Of a DNA stretch of 8,629 bases, positions 1 through 6,177 are shown in pieces. Numbering within the stretch: position 1 is the stretch's first letter; each line of letters opens with the position of its first letter. The DNA comes from Nitrososphaeraceae archaeon (GTDB taxonomy: Archaea > Thermoproteota > Nitrososphaeria > Nitrososphaerales > Nitrososphaeraceae): positions 1-8,629 of the forward strand of contig JAICSL010000050.1 in the NCBI GenBank assembly GCA_025936955.1. Reading direction: 5' to 3'. A program made the translations under genes and the position numbers. A model generated the notes under the pieces. The model was not told the DNA's origin and did no database searches. It saw nothing but the letters and a program-made list of their open reading frames with translations.

Positions 1-524
1 AAAATAGCGGAGCTTCAAACCGTTTTAAAACATATGAAAACCAAACGTACGGAATACGGATCGAATATCCTTCTGATTGGACCCAGTCTGGGTTTAACAC
101 AACCAATCTGGCGACTGAACAATTACAAGGAATTGTTATGTTTGTACCCCCTAATACAACAAGATTAAATGATATCTTCAGATCACCGGATGTAAATTTT
201 AGAATAGGAGTTCAAGATTTAATATTCCTAAATTTATCGCTAACTCAATATACTAACTTGGTTGTCGGTAGTCTAAGACAGACCAATCCTAACGTCAAGA
301 TTATCGATCTAAATACAAATACTACCATCGGTGAGAACTACACGGCTCATCGATTAAAATTCATCTCGGATCGCGCCCAAGAGAGCATGGCTGTTTATAC
401 CATGAAAGATGACGCGTTATTTCTTTTTCGATATGTTGCTCCGGTAAAAGTCTTCCCTATTTATCTACCTGTTGTGGAGAATATGATTAAGTCGTTCCGA
501 TTTCATCAAGTAAAAAGCACCTGA
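1..524 (+). CDS. PsbP-related extracytoplasmic protein, C-terminal part (5' end outside window)
   Basis: The frame is open from base 3 to the TGA at 522-524, giving 173 visible residues; the start lies to the left. The internal ATG at 138 is not the start, because coding continues upstream through a run with YGIRIEYPSDW, a hallmark of PsbP-like domains. The order fits the family: aromatic/PSDW strand, then VMFVPP, a long central beta-rich part (FRIGVQDL, LTQYTNLVV), a YTAHRLKF strand and a C-terminal LPVVENMIKSFRF helix/strand. In archaea such domains occur in secreted or lipid-anchored proteins of unknown role; a link to photosystem II is not implied. The export signal should lie in the missing N-terminus. 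Asn-X-Thr sequons (NTT, NYT) fit an exported glycoprotein but do not prove it. Family call is fairly sure; function is unknown. Confidence 0.8.
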   Translation, partial: NSGASNRFKTYENQTYGIRIEYPSDWTQSGFNTTNLATEQLQGIVMFVPPNTTRLNDIFRSPDVNFRIGVQDLIFLNLSLTQYTNLVVGSLRQTNPNVKIIDLNTNTTIGENYTAHRLKFISDRAQESMAVYTMKDDALFLFRYVAPVKVFPIYLPVVENMIKSFRFHQVKST

Positions 525-988
525 TAATTATAATTTTATTGAATTGACCATTTGTCATAGGTGTTGTGCAAAATTTCTTGGGTAAGATGTTGGTTGACGC
601 TCAATACCATTACTGTTACACACATCACATTAAAGATCGAATGATAATCTTCTGTTCAGAACTCCAAATATAGACAACAATAGGAATTATTTCTATAGTC
701 AAATAGAAGATAATACTCCTTTACGTTCATAATCACCTATCAGAATAATCTTCAGCTTCTCATACTTTGATTGTTTTAATTTGTCTTAATAGAACAATTG
801 GCATAATTTCTTAAGTGAAGTTGCTACGAAAGAAGGGCATATTACTAGAAAATTGTCTCGCATTTCTTTACCTGACTATGAATGTCGATTAATTAAAGTC
901 TGTGTCAAATGACACAATGAGATTGTTCAAATAATAAAAGAAGGGTAATCAATCTTGTTTCTATATGTGGACTCGCTATATGAAGTAC
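525..988. other. Intergenic region without a convincing gene
   Basis: About 460 bases between the PsbP-related gene (plus) and the methyltransferase-like gene (minus), whose ends converge here. All frames are broken by stops. A stretch of about 40 codons at 793-912 on the plus strand reads like coding sequence but has no start, so it could be a decayed remnant. The one clear structured element is the dyad at 901-916, listed separately. No tRNA-like or strongly structured RNA was seen. Confidence 0.6.
901..916. promoter_or_regulatory. Perfect 16-bp dyad, operator-like
   Basis: TGTGTCA, two bases AA, then TGACACA: a perfect inverted repeat with 7-bp arms. This size and symmetry suit a dimeric helix-turn-helix regulator, or a decayed site. 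It lies about 75 bp beyond the 3' end of the minus-strand methyltransferase-like gene and faces no obvious start codon, so no target gene can be named. TGACACAATGA at 910-920 recurs exactly at 4270-4280, at the start of the secreted-protein gene. A regulatory role is inference. Confidence 0.3.
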
Positions 989-1681
989 TCATTTAAATTT
1001 TGTATAGATATAAGGAGTATCCATTTTTTGATCATTGGTCCAATGGGTAGGTAATGTTAAACATTCTACAATCCTTAAATCAAATTGTTTGATTATGTTT
1101 CCCCAACCCCAATTTGTTTTATCACTGGAATACTGTTTCATCACATGGCTTCCCATGAAATTAAAGCCTGCTGTATGTTTTAGCCTCCCGATCTTCTTAA
1201 TTTTAGTGATGACCGAGGTTGCAAGCATCTCGCCCATTTCAGGTAATCCCGAAATAAAAAAAACCGGGCTAATGAAATTAAATGAATCAAATTCAAATGA
1301 TAATATATTTTCATTAAATATAGGGTATGTTACCTGAGATAAATCACATATATTATTCTGAAGTCTTGCTAGATCTTCATCAATTTCAATTCCAAGACAA
1401 TCCATATTTAATAATTTACCACAGTACGGTATTCTACCGTCTCCCGAACCAATATCAATAATTTCCCTAAAGCCTAATTGTTTAGCTGTGAGTGATAATG
1501 CATAAGCAGACAACATCCATGTTGGATAAAATGGTTGATAACTGGTGTCATATTTTTTGCTGCTCAACCAAAAGGTATTGATATCGCCCTGATATGATTT
1601 ACAGGGTGTATCCAAGAGATAGAGATTATCAGACTGATAGTAGATCGGATTATACTTTATGAAATCGTTCAATTTTCTCAA
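989..1681 (-). CDS. SAM-dependent methyltransferase-like protein (C-terminal part of a probably frameshifted gene)
   Basis: This is 230 residues if read from the TTG at 1681. Residues 75-84 (IDIGSGDGRI) are the glycine-rich SAM-binding motif I of class I methyltransferases. LGIEID at 96-101 supplies the acidic residue at the end of strand beta-2. PTWMLSAYAL at 53-62 resembles a pre-motif helix, and a Trp/Tyr-rich C-terminus follows. The substrate cannot be told. The TTG is unlikely to be the true start: the same frame stays open to codon 1847-1849 with protein-like sequence (for example LSEIIIQLKQEYTKYYR) but contains no ATG or GTG before the TAA at 1850-1852. Coding then seems to continue in another frame in the piece at 1816-2019. 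With one base restored, the gene would run 989-2019 and encode 343 residues, with motif I at about 188-197. Methyltransferase fold fairly sure; gene integrity doubtful. Confidence 0.7.
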   Translation of the reverse strand: MRKLNDFIKYNPIYYQSDNLYLLDTPCKSYQGDINTFWLSSKKYDTSYQPFYPTWMLSAYALSLTAKQLGFREIIDIGSGDGRIPYCGKLLNMDCLGIEIDEDLARLQNNICDLSQVTYPIFNENILSFEFDSFNFISPVFFISGLPEMGEMLATSVITKIKKIGRLKHTAGFNFMGSHVMKQYSSDKTNWGWGNIIKQFDLRIVECLTLPTHWTNDQKMDTPYIYTKFK

Positions 1682-1815
1682 TATAGAATCTTCAAATGGT
1701 AAATTATCAGAAGACGATAATGGAATTACTTCGCTAATAAAGCTCTGTGCTCTGTAATATTTTGTATACTCTTGTTTGAGTTGTATAATAATTTCTGATA
1801 AAGATCTGTCCGTTT

Positions 1816-2019
1816 TCAGTACACTCCCCTTAAAAAATATGATATAGTCTTAGGTAACAATTTTGAGGCATTCCATACGTCACCGGACACGATGAGGAAC
1901 TGAAAAGGCTGATTATTTGTATAGAGAGATGGATTTCCTGCAATTCTATATGATATCTGAATATCCGATATGCTGTAGGTATACGTATCAGTGCATAAAA
2001 AGCACTGATATAAATTCAT
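1816..2019 (-). pseudogene. N-terminal part of the methyltransferase-like gene, out of frame with the rest
   Basis: This 67-codon frame starts at the ATG at 2017-2019. It opens with a CFLC pair (C6, C9) and has alternating polar and hydrophobic sequence up to KLLPKTISYF, then ends at a TGA after five more residues. The next piece, in the frame of 989-1681, begins at the same place. The two meet over a T6 run on the coding strand (A6 at 1832-1837). One extra T gives SYFFKGSVLK and a single 343-codon frame. Either the gene is frameshifted in this genome or the run was miscalled by one base. The N-terminal part has no recognised domain. An AT-rich box about 30-40 bp upstream of the ATG could be its promoter. 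Confidence 0.5.
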
Positions 2020-2117
2020 TTGAATTTAGTGTTAGACTTGGCGATTGCAAATAAATGGAATTAAGAAAATTCATAGAACAAGTACTTCAGAACAGTATTG
2101 AAAAGGCTCGAATATAC

Positions 2118-2303
2118 TTAATTAACCCATGTCACGATATCCTTACTAGTCGACATTGACCTGAAACGTCCTTTGAACACGGACCCATTCGAGCCACTAT
2201 GATTTGAACAGTATTCATTATTTTCCAATGTAGTTAGGACTTTAATGATAGACTTCTCTTCTATAAATGATTTTAAGATTTTTTCGACTATCTCCTCTTT
2301 CAA
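2118..2303 (-). CDS. Doubtful small ORF, hypothetical protein
   Basis: Sixty-one codons beginning with TTG; no in-frame ATG or GTG lies at or above that codon before the upstream stop. The first half (residues 2-29) is a plausible charged amphipathic helix, KEEIVEKILKSFIEEKS and onward. The second half is Ser/Gly-rich with one Cys and resembles no known domain. AT-rich sequence (ATAAATAA type) about 30-40 bp upstream could be a promoter. It could be a real small helical protein, the remnant of a longer gene, or chance. It sits alone, about 100 bp upstream of the methyltransferase-like gene on the same strand. Confidence 0.25.
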   Translation of the reverse strand: MKEEIVEKILKSFIEEKSIIKVLTTLENNEYCSNHSGSNGSVFKGRFRSMSTSKDIVTWVN

Positions 2304-2928
2304 AGCTTGATACGTATGTCAATCTGATTATTTATTATTTATTGAGTATTGGTAACGTTATAATTTAGTATAAAATTACATGAATGTGTTTTTAATTACA
2401 ATTTCCTAAAACATTCTTGGATCTTGTTTACAGATTTAAACTCCCTCCACAGAAAAAGAGAACATCTTATTTACAAAATCCTATTATCGTTAACTAACGA
2501 ATATACTTGCATTCTGCGTGCATCATTGAGGCCAATAAAATCCCTATAACCAAGAAAGTTGGTTGAAACAAGTTCTGGTTTCTTCCTATTTTCCTCTTAT
2601 GAGATAATTTCATTGCAGAAATAGTTATTAGAGTTCCTTTAACCCATTTTCAATGTAAGTTGAACGAAATCTCCTAATTACCAAACTAACTATTATTTTA
2701 TCTATCTCCCACTTTTTGAAAGCAGGTTCAGATAGGAGAATCCTTCGTCAAAGGCAAATCACAACATCTGTTACCCATTTTGTGAATTGAGATGATCCGT
2801 ACACGAGCTATCCTTCATTCAATTCAACATGCAAGCCATTAATCCGGATTTGAGAGCACTAAATATCTTCAAGATTTTATGATAACATAAGAATTTATTA
2901 CAGATTTATAGTGCACTATATAGTAGTT
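2304..2928. other. Long AT-rich intergenic region
   Basis: About 625 bases with no frame of useful length on either strand. Minor symmetric elements are a 14-bp palindrome at 2487-2500 (TCGTTA, AC, TAACGA) and a small hairpin at 2548-2564 (AACCAA, loop GAAAG, TTGGTT). The right edge (2894-2920) holds the probable promoter and palindrome of the 53-residue gene. No RNA gene was recognised. Confidence 0.5.
2894..2920 (+). promoter_or_regulatory. TATA-like box and 14-bp palindrome upstream of the 53-residue gene
   Basis: TTTATTA at 2894-2900 is placed so that transcription would start about 26 bp on, only a few bases before the ATG at 2929, as in the nearly leaderless mRNAs common in this group. 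Just downstream, 2907-2920 (TATAGTGCACTATA) is a perfect palindrome centred on GTGCAC and overlapping a second AT-rich box. A bound dimer there would block initiation. The palindrome is directly seen; its operator role is inferred. Confidence 0.4.
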
Positions 2929-3090
2929 ATGGGAGAATATAAGCCTAAATTTATGTTATCCGAGTCAGAATGGCAAATAGTCATGGATTCTTTGAGCAAC
3001 ACTATATTCAATGAAGAGCTCACAGATGAGGCTAGAAAAAATGCAAAACAATTATTTCTCAAGTTACAAAAGGAACTTTCGCTTAGTTGA
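2929..3090 (+). CDS. Small helical protein, 53 residues, unknown function
   Basis: An ATG-to-TGA frame encoding 53 residues. MGEYKPKFML leads into SESEWQIVMDSL and then a charged helix, LTDEARKNAKQLFLKLQKEL. The pattern suggests two amphipathic helices joined by a short NEELTD turn, a typical compact cytoplasmic small protein. Heptad-like spacing of Leu and Phe in the second helix could support dimerisation. It has no Cys, no membrane segment and no signal peptide. A TATA-like box and a perfect palindrome sit directly upstream, and the gene converges on the SirB1-like gene 142 bp away. No family is recognised. Coding status rests on composition, an ATG start and promoter placement. Confidence 0.55.
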   Translation: MGEYKPKFMLSESEWQIVMDSLSNTIFNEELTDEARKNAKQLFLKLQKELSLS

Positions 3091-3232
3091 GATATACGAT
3101 TAACTGCAAAATATATATTATCAAATTTTTAGGGAAACTCTTGAACTATAACCTTGGATATTAGTAATGGGTAAGTACATAAATATTATTGAGCAAGAAG
3201 ACAGGTCAGAATTATTATCGGCTGCTTAGACT

Positions 3233-4099
3233 TTACCTCATTTGTCTAATTATCTCCAATATATCATCTGCGTCTTCTGCTTCGGGATTAATTTCAAGAT
3301 AGCTACTCAATATTTTGAGAGCTTCCGAAAGATGGTTCTTTTTTAATAACATCATACCTTTGTCTCTTATGGCGTATGGATAATGGCTATCTATAGCTAA
3401 AATCATCTCATTTATTAATTCTACGGTCTCCAGATCCTGAGATTCATAATAACTGCCTTTTAAGTTATTTAACATGCGTATGATTACCTGAGCTGCGGTT
3501 GCTTTTTCCACAAATGCGCGGGTCAATGAAATGTTTTCCTTAGGATAGTAGTTATCAAGTAAGGATTTTAGCGCATAGTCATCCATTATTCTCCCCCCGT
3601 TAAATACGTCGACAATAATTTCATCTTCATTATCCAAGGTGTGTTTGACAAGGAAATGAGTAGGAAAATTGACTGGAAATAATTTGAGGTCAACAAAAGA
3701 GGCAATTCGCATATATAAAATACACAGAGTTATAGGTATACCAGTTTTTCTTTCCAATACAATATTCAGATAGCTGTTCAATGGATTATAATAATCTTGA
3801 ATGTTGCCTTTGAAGGCTTTCTGTTTGAAGAAATAGTCATTTAACTTTTCAATTAGCTGAGTAGGCCTAAGAGTGGTTAGTTCAGACACTTCCCGCTTAA
3901 TCTCTTCACCCATCTGATCTATCTTATACATTGTCGCGCAGACATCAAGTTTTGGATATGCAATGATTCTTGAGAGATGGAGACTATATTCTGCTAACCT
4001 ATCTATATCATTCAAAGGCACAATGGAAAGAGCCACTTTGGTTTTCCAGTCGTTGATTAAAGGCCAAACATTATCATTTTTATCTATATTATTAGACAT
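3233..4099 (-). CDS. SirB1-type transglutaminase-like protein with C-terminal TPR
   Basis: This 288-residue protein starts at ATG 4099. Residues 102-125 (DYYNPLNSYLNIVLERKTG followed by IPITL) match the signature of SirB1/transglutaminase-like core-2 proteins. FPTHFLVK at 145-152 carries the conserved His (H148), and VDVFNGG at 163-169 holds the Asp (D164) and the FNGG turn. A helical N-terminal region precedes the core, and residues about 240-275 form a TPR-like pair (AIRDKGMMLLKKNHLSEAL, then YLEINPEAED), the usual architecture and size for this family. The classical transglutaminase Cys is generally absent in SirB1 relatives, so enzymatic activity is uncertain and a binding or scaffold role is possible. 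The protein is cytoplasmic, with no signal peptide. It is divergent from the secreted-protein gene to its right. Family call is firm; role unknown. Confidence 0.85.
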   Translation of the reverse strand: MSNNIDKNDNVWPLINDWKTKVALSIVPLNDIDRLAEYSLHLSRIIAYPKLDVCATMYKIDQMGEEIKREVSELTTLRPTQLIEKLNDYFFKQKAFKGNIQDYYNPLNSYLNIVLERKTGIPITLCILYMRIASFVDLKLFPVNFPTHFLVKHTLDNEDEIIVDVFNGGRIMDDYALKSLLDNYYPKENISLTRAFVEKATAAQVIIRMLNNLKGSYYESQDLETVELINEMILAIDSHYPYAIRDKGMMLLKKNHLSEALKILSSYLEINPEAEDADDILEIIRQMR

Positions 4100-4120
4100 A
4101 TAACATTTCAGAAGAGATGC

Positions 4121-4132
4121 TACTTAAATTTT
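4121..4132 (-). promoter_or_regulatory. Probable TATA box of the SirB1-like gene
   Basis: On the minus strand this reads AAAATTTAAGTA and lies about 22-33 bp before the ATG at 4099, the distance expected for a short or absent 5' leader. No Shine-Dalgarno-like sequence intervenes. Confidence 0.35.
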
Positions 4133-4221
4133 GGCGTTATTCGACTACTACATAAATGGAAAGAGTAAAAATCTCGATTTTAAAAGTATCCAGAGTCAAC
4201 TCAAACTCAAACTGGAATGTG

Positions 4222-4231
4222 AATATATAAA
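4222..4231 (+). promoter_or_regulatory. TATA box of the secreted Asn/Thr/Ser-rich protein gene
   Basis: AATATATAAA is the best TATA match in the window. Transcription would start near 4253, six bases before the GTG at 4259 and about 24 bases before the ATG at 4277. Two direct copies of TGACAC spaced exactly 10 bp (4260 and 4270) follow at the expected start region. Confidence 0.5.
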
Positions 4232-4276
4232 AAAGAGATAAAAGTATTATCTTCCATTGTGACACGATTTGACACA

Positions 4277-4567
4277 ATGAACAAATTATTCAGCATTGCC
4301 GCTACGTCAGCAGGCATGCTAGGAGTATTATTTATACTAACTGGCAATGTCATGTCGATCTATGCTCAATCGCAGGCAAATACAACGTCAAATACATCAA
4401 GCAGTTCCGGGAATACCACCAAGCCCCTAGGAAGTGCTGAACAGTTGACCAAGGGAGGAAATAACACGTCTGTTTTTAAAAACAACACAAACATTGGGAA
4501 TCCAAATTCTACTACGATTCAAGGAATGGGCAAGGAGAGTAACACTACTATGTCCCAAAATAAGTAA
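4277..4567 (+). CDS. Small secreted Asn/Thr/Ser-rich protein
   Basis: From the ATG at 4277 it encodes 96 residues; an in-frame GTG at 4259 would add six (MTRFDT). The ATG is preferred because MNKLFS then begins a standard signal peptide: Lys3, a hydrophobic core at about 5-28 and a plausible cleavage site after SIYA (residue 30). The mature part is low-complexity, rich in Asn, Thr, Ser and Gly, has no Cys, and contains about eight Asn-X-Ser/Thr sequons. That fits an N-glycosylated surface or extracellular protein. Nitrososphaeria encode many such short exported proteins, with no known activity. A clear TATA box lies upstream and no ribosome binding site is visible. The membrane protein at 4641 may share the transcript. 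Confidence 0.7.
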   Translation: MNKLFSIAATSAGMLGVLFILTGNVMSIYAQSQANTTSNTSSSSGNTTKPLGSAEQLTKGGNNTSVFKNNTNIGNPNSTTIQGMGKESNTTMSQNK

Positions 4568-4640
4568 TCAAATTGATTCAACTAGATTTATAGAGCACAA
4601 AAACAGATGACGCAAACAATCAATCTATTTTCCCAGGTTA

Positions 4641-4820
4641 ATGGCTGAGCCTAATGGATTCTCATCCATAGCCCCTTTTATTCCCATATGTGGTGTGGGA
4701 ATGGGTATTATGGTGCTGTTTGCATTCAGAAATATCAGCAATATACTGAAAAGAATTATTGCTATGATAGCAATCGTCGTTATCAGCGTTCGATTCAATA
4801 AGCAGACTAAAAGCGTTTAA
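4641..4820 (+). CDS. Small membrane protein, 59 residues
   Basis: An ATG-to-TAA frame 73 bp downstream of the secreted-protein gene. Residues 9-29 (SIAPFIPICGVGMGIMVLFAF) and 35-51 (ILKRIIAMIAIVVISV) form two hydrophobic segments separated by the positively charged RNISNILKR loop, with a basic tail, RFNKQTKSV. This predicts a two-helix membrane protein; Arg/Lys in the loop and tail suggest both may face the cytoplasm only if the second segment is short or re-entrant. The overlapping minus-strand frame gives a His/Asn-rich, unprotein-like sequence and is probably its shadow. No family is recognised. An 8-bp tandem repeat (TTTAAAGA twice, 4816-4831) straddles the stop. Confidence 0.5.
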   Translation: MAEPNGFSSIAPFIPICGVGMGIMVLFAFRNISNILKRIIAMIAIVVISVRFNKQTKSV

Positions 4821-5160
4821 AGATTTAAAGATTAGCAATGTGAGCAAATCTATAGACTCTAATCTTATTAGAAATTAACAATAGATTAGGATAAGAAATT
4901 GCATATTTTTTCTGGATTTTCTGATTCCATGAGTTATTTGATTACATTTCTTTAATCCGTTATGATTATTAGAATGAAAAAGAGAAAAGAAACGATTAGT
5001 TTACCGGTCACTTAAGACGTTTTATTTGTATATGATGGATTAAGTTCTGAAATACATCTATTCGCACTTTAATTTCTTATCATAGTATGAGTTTGAGTAG
5101 TCTGTAACAGCTTCCGAACAAATTATTAACAGGTTCACTTCTGAATAAGATAACCACTAT
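4821..5160. other. Intergenic region upstream of trxB
   Basis: About 340 bases with no usable frame. It holds a small hairpin at 4858-4872 (TCTAAT, CTT, ATTAGA) and a T6 run at 4906-4911 that could end transcription from the two small plus-strand genes, since archaeal RNA polymerase stops at T-runs. AATTATTAAC at 5121-5130 lies about 30 bp before the trxB ATG and is a weak TATA candidate. No riboswitch-like or tRNA-like structure was recognised. Confidence 0.4.
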
Positions 5161-6165
5161 ATGCTAAATATTGACGAAAATGAGGAATCTGGCAAACCTG
5201 ACAAGACCAAACAATTTGACGTTGTTATCATTGGTTCTGGTCCTGCAGGGTATACTGCAGGAATTTATACATCACGTGCCAAACTTAAAACACTCATTAT
5301 TTCTGGGACCCTTCCAGGTGGTCAATTGATGACAACTAGTGAGGTGGAAAACTATCCCGGGTTTCCCAACGGGATTTTCGGTCCAGAATTGATGATGAAT
5401 ATGAGGCAACAGTCAGAAAGATTCGGTTCCAACATAGTAGATGATGAAGTTATTGAGGTAAATTTTAAAAAAAGACCTTTTGTAATTATAACCCATTCAG
5501 AAACCTATTTGGCTGACTCTGTCATAATAAGTACTGGTGCTTCGCCCCGTAAATTAGGTATCAAGGCAGAACAGCATTTTGCTGGTAGAGGAGTGTCGTA
5601 TTGTGCCACATGCGATGGCCCATTTTTCAAAGGTGAGGACATAATCGTAGTTGGCGGAGGAGATACCGCTTTAGAAGAAGCAGCATTCCTTACCAAATTC
5701 GGAAAAACCGTAAAACTAATTCATAGACGAGATTCGTTACGTGCGAGCAAAATTCTCCAAGAAAAGGCATTCGAAAATCCCAAGATTCAGTTTCTTTGGA
5801 ATAATGTGATAGCCGATATTAAAGGCGATAAAAAAGTCGTGACAGTGATTGTCAAGGATATAAAAAATGGTAAAGAACACTCAATTCCAGCTGGGGGATT
5901 ATTCGTGGCGATTGGCCATGAACCCAATACAACTATTTTCAAGGATCAATTGACATTAGATGACAAAGGGTACATTGTATTACAAAACAATACGAGAACA
6001 AGTATAGATGGGGTCTTTGCAGCAGGTGACGTACATGATCATAGATACAGACAGGCAGTAACAGCTGCGGGTTTTGGATGTATGGCAGCATTAGATGTAG
6101 AAAAATGGTTGAGCGAAAGACAAGGAAGAGTCGAATTAAGTATAAATAAAATGGAAGGAAATTAG
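5161..6165 (+). CDS. trxB: Thioredoxin reductase (NAD(P)H-dependent flavoprotein)
   Basis: This 334-residue enzyme is of the low-molecular-weight class. It passes electrons from NAD(P)H through FAD to a CxxC disulfide and on to thioredoxin, keeping cytoplasmic thiols reduced. The features are complete: FAD-binding GSGPAG at 25-30, GGQL at 53-56, redox-active CATC at 148-151 followed by DG, a second nucleotide-binding GGGDTA at 165-170, and HRRDSLR at 188-194, whose Arg residues usually read the NADPH 2'-phosphate. AIGHEPNT at 250-257 and AAGDV at 287-291 complete the FAD site. The start at 5161 leaves an 18-residue polar extension ahead of the first beta strand, slightly longer than in bacterial relatives; no better start is visible. 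It converges on the cysteine synthase-like gene with only 12 bp between the stop codons. Whether the partner is thioredoxin or a glutaredoxin-like protein cannot be seen here. Confidence 0.95.
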   Translation: MLNIDENEESGKPDKTKQFDVVIIGSGPAGYTAGIYTSRAKLKTLIISGTLPGGQLMTTSEVENYPGFPNGIFGPELMMNMRQQSERFGSNIVDDEVIEVNFKKRPFVIITHSETYLADSVIISTGASPRKLGIKAEQHFAGRGVSYCATCDGPFFKGEDIIVVGGGDTALEEAAFLTKFGKTVKLIHRRDSLRASKILQEKAFENPKIQFLWNNVIADIKGDKKVVTVIVKDIKNGKEHSIPAGGLFVAIGHEPNTTIFKDQLTLDDKGYIVLQNNTRTSIDGVFAAGDVHDHRYRQAVTAAGFGCMAALDVEKWLSERQGRVELSINKMEGN

Positions 6166-6177
6166 AAATTGAAATTG

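Noticed and set aside
793..912. About 40 protein-like codons on the plus strand
   Set aside because: No start codon, stops at both ends and no recognised domain. Mentioned only as a possible remnant.
1035..1337. Open plus-strand frame over the methyltransferase-like gene
   Set aside because: It lies antisense to the SAM-binding domain, which has clear family motifs; its product is unremarkable and probably a shadow.
3167..3229. 20-codon plus-strand frame (MGKYINIIEQ start)
   Set aside because: Too short to judge, with no ribosome binding site or recognisable family.
4195..4212. Short tandem repetition of CTCAAA-like units
   Set aside because: Only about two and a half units in AT-rich DNA; too small to be a meaningful repeat or array.
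4662..4847. Minus-strand frame of 61 codons
   Set aside because: It overlaps the plus-strand membrane protein at 4641-4820. Its product is His/Asn/Ser-rich without domain or start signals, while the plus frame has two plausible membrane helices.
5505..5696. Minus-strand frame inside trxB
   Set aside because: It is antisense to the CATC and NADPH-binding region of a complete trxB gene, so it is a shadow.
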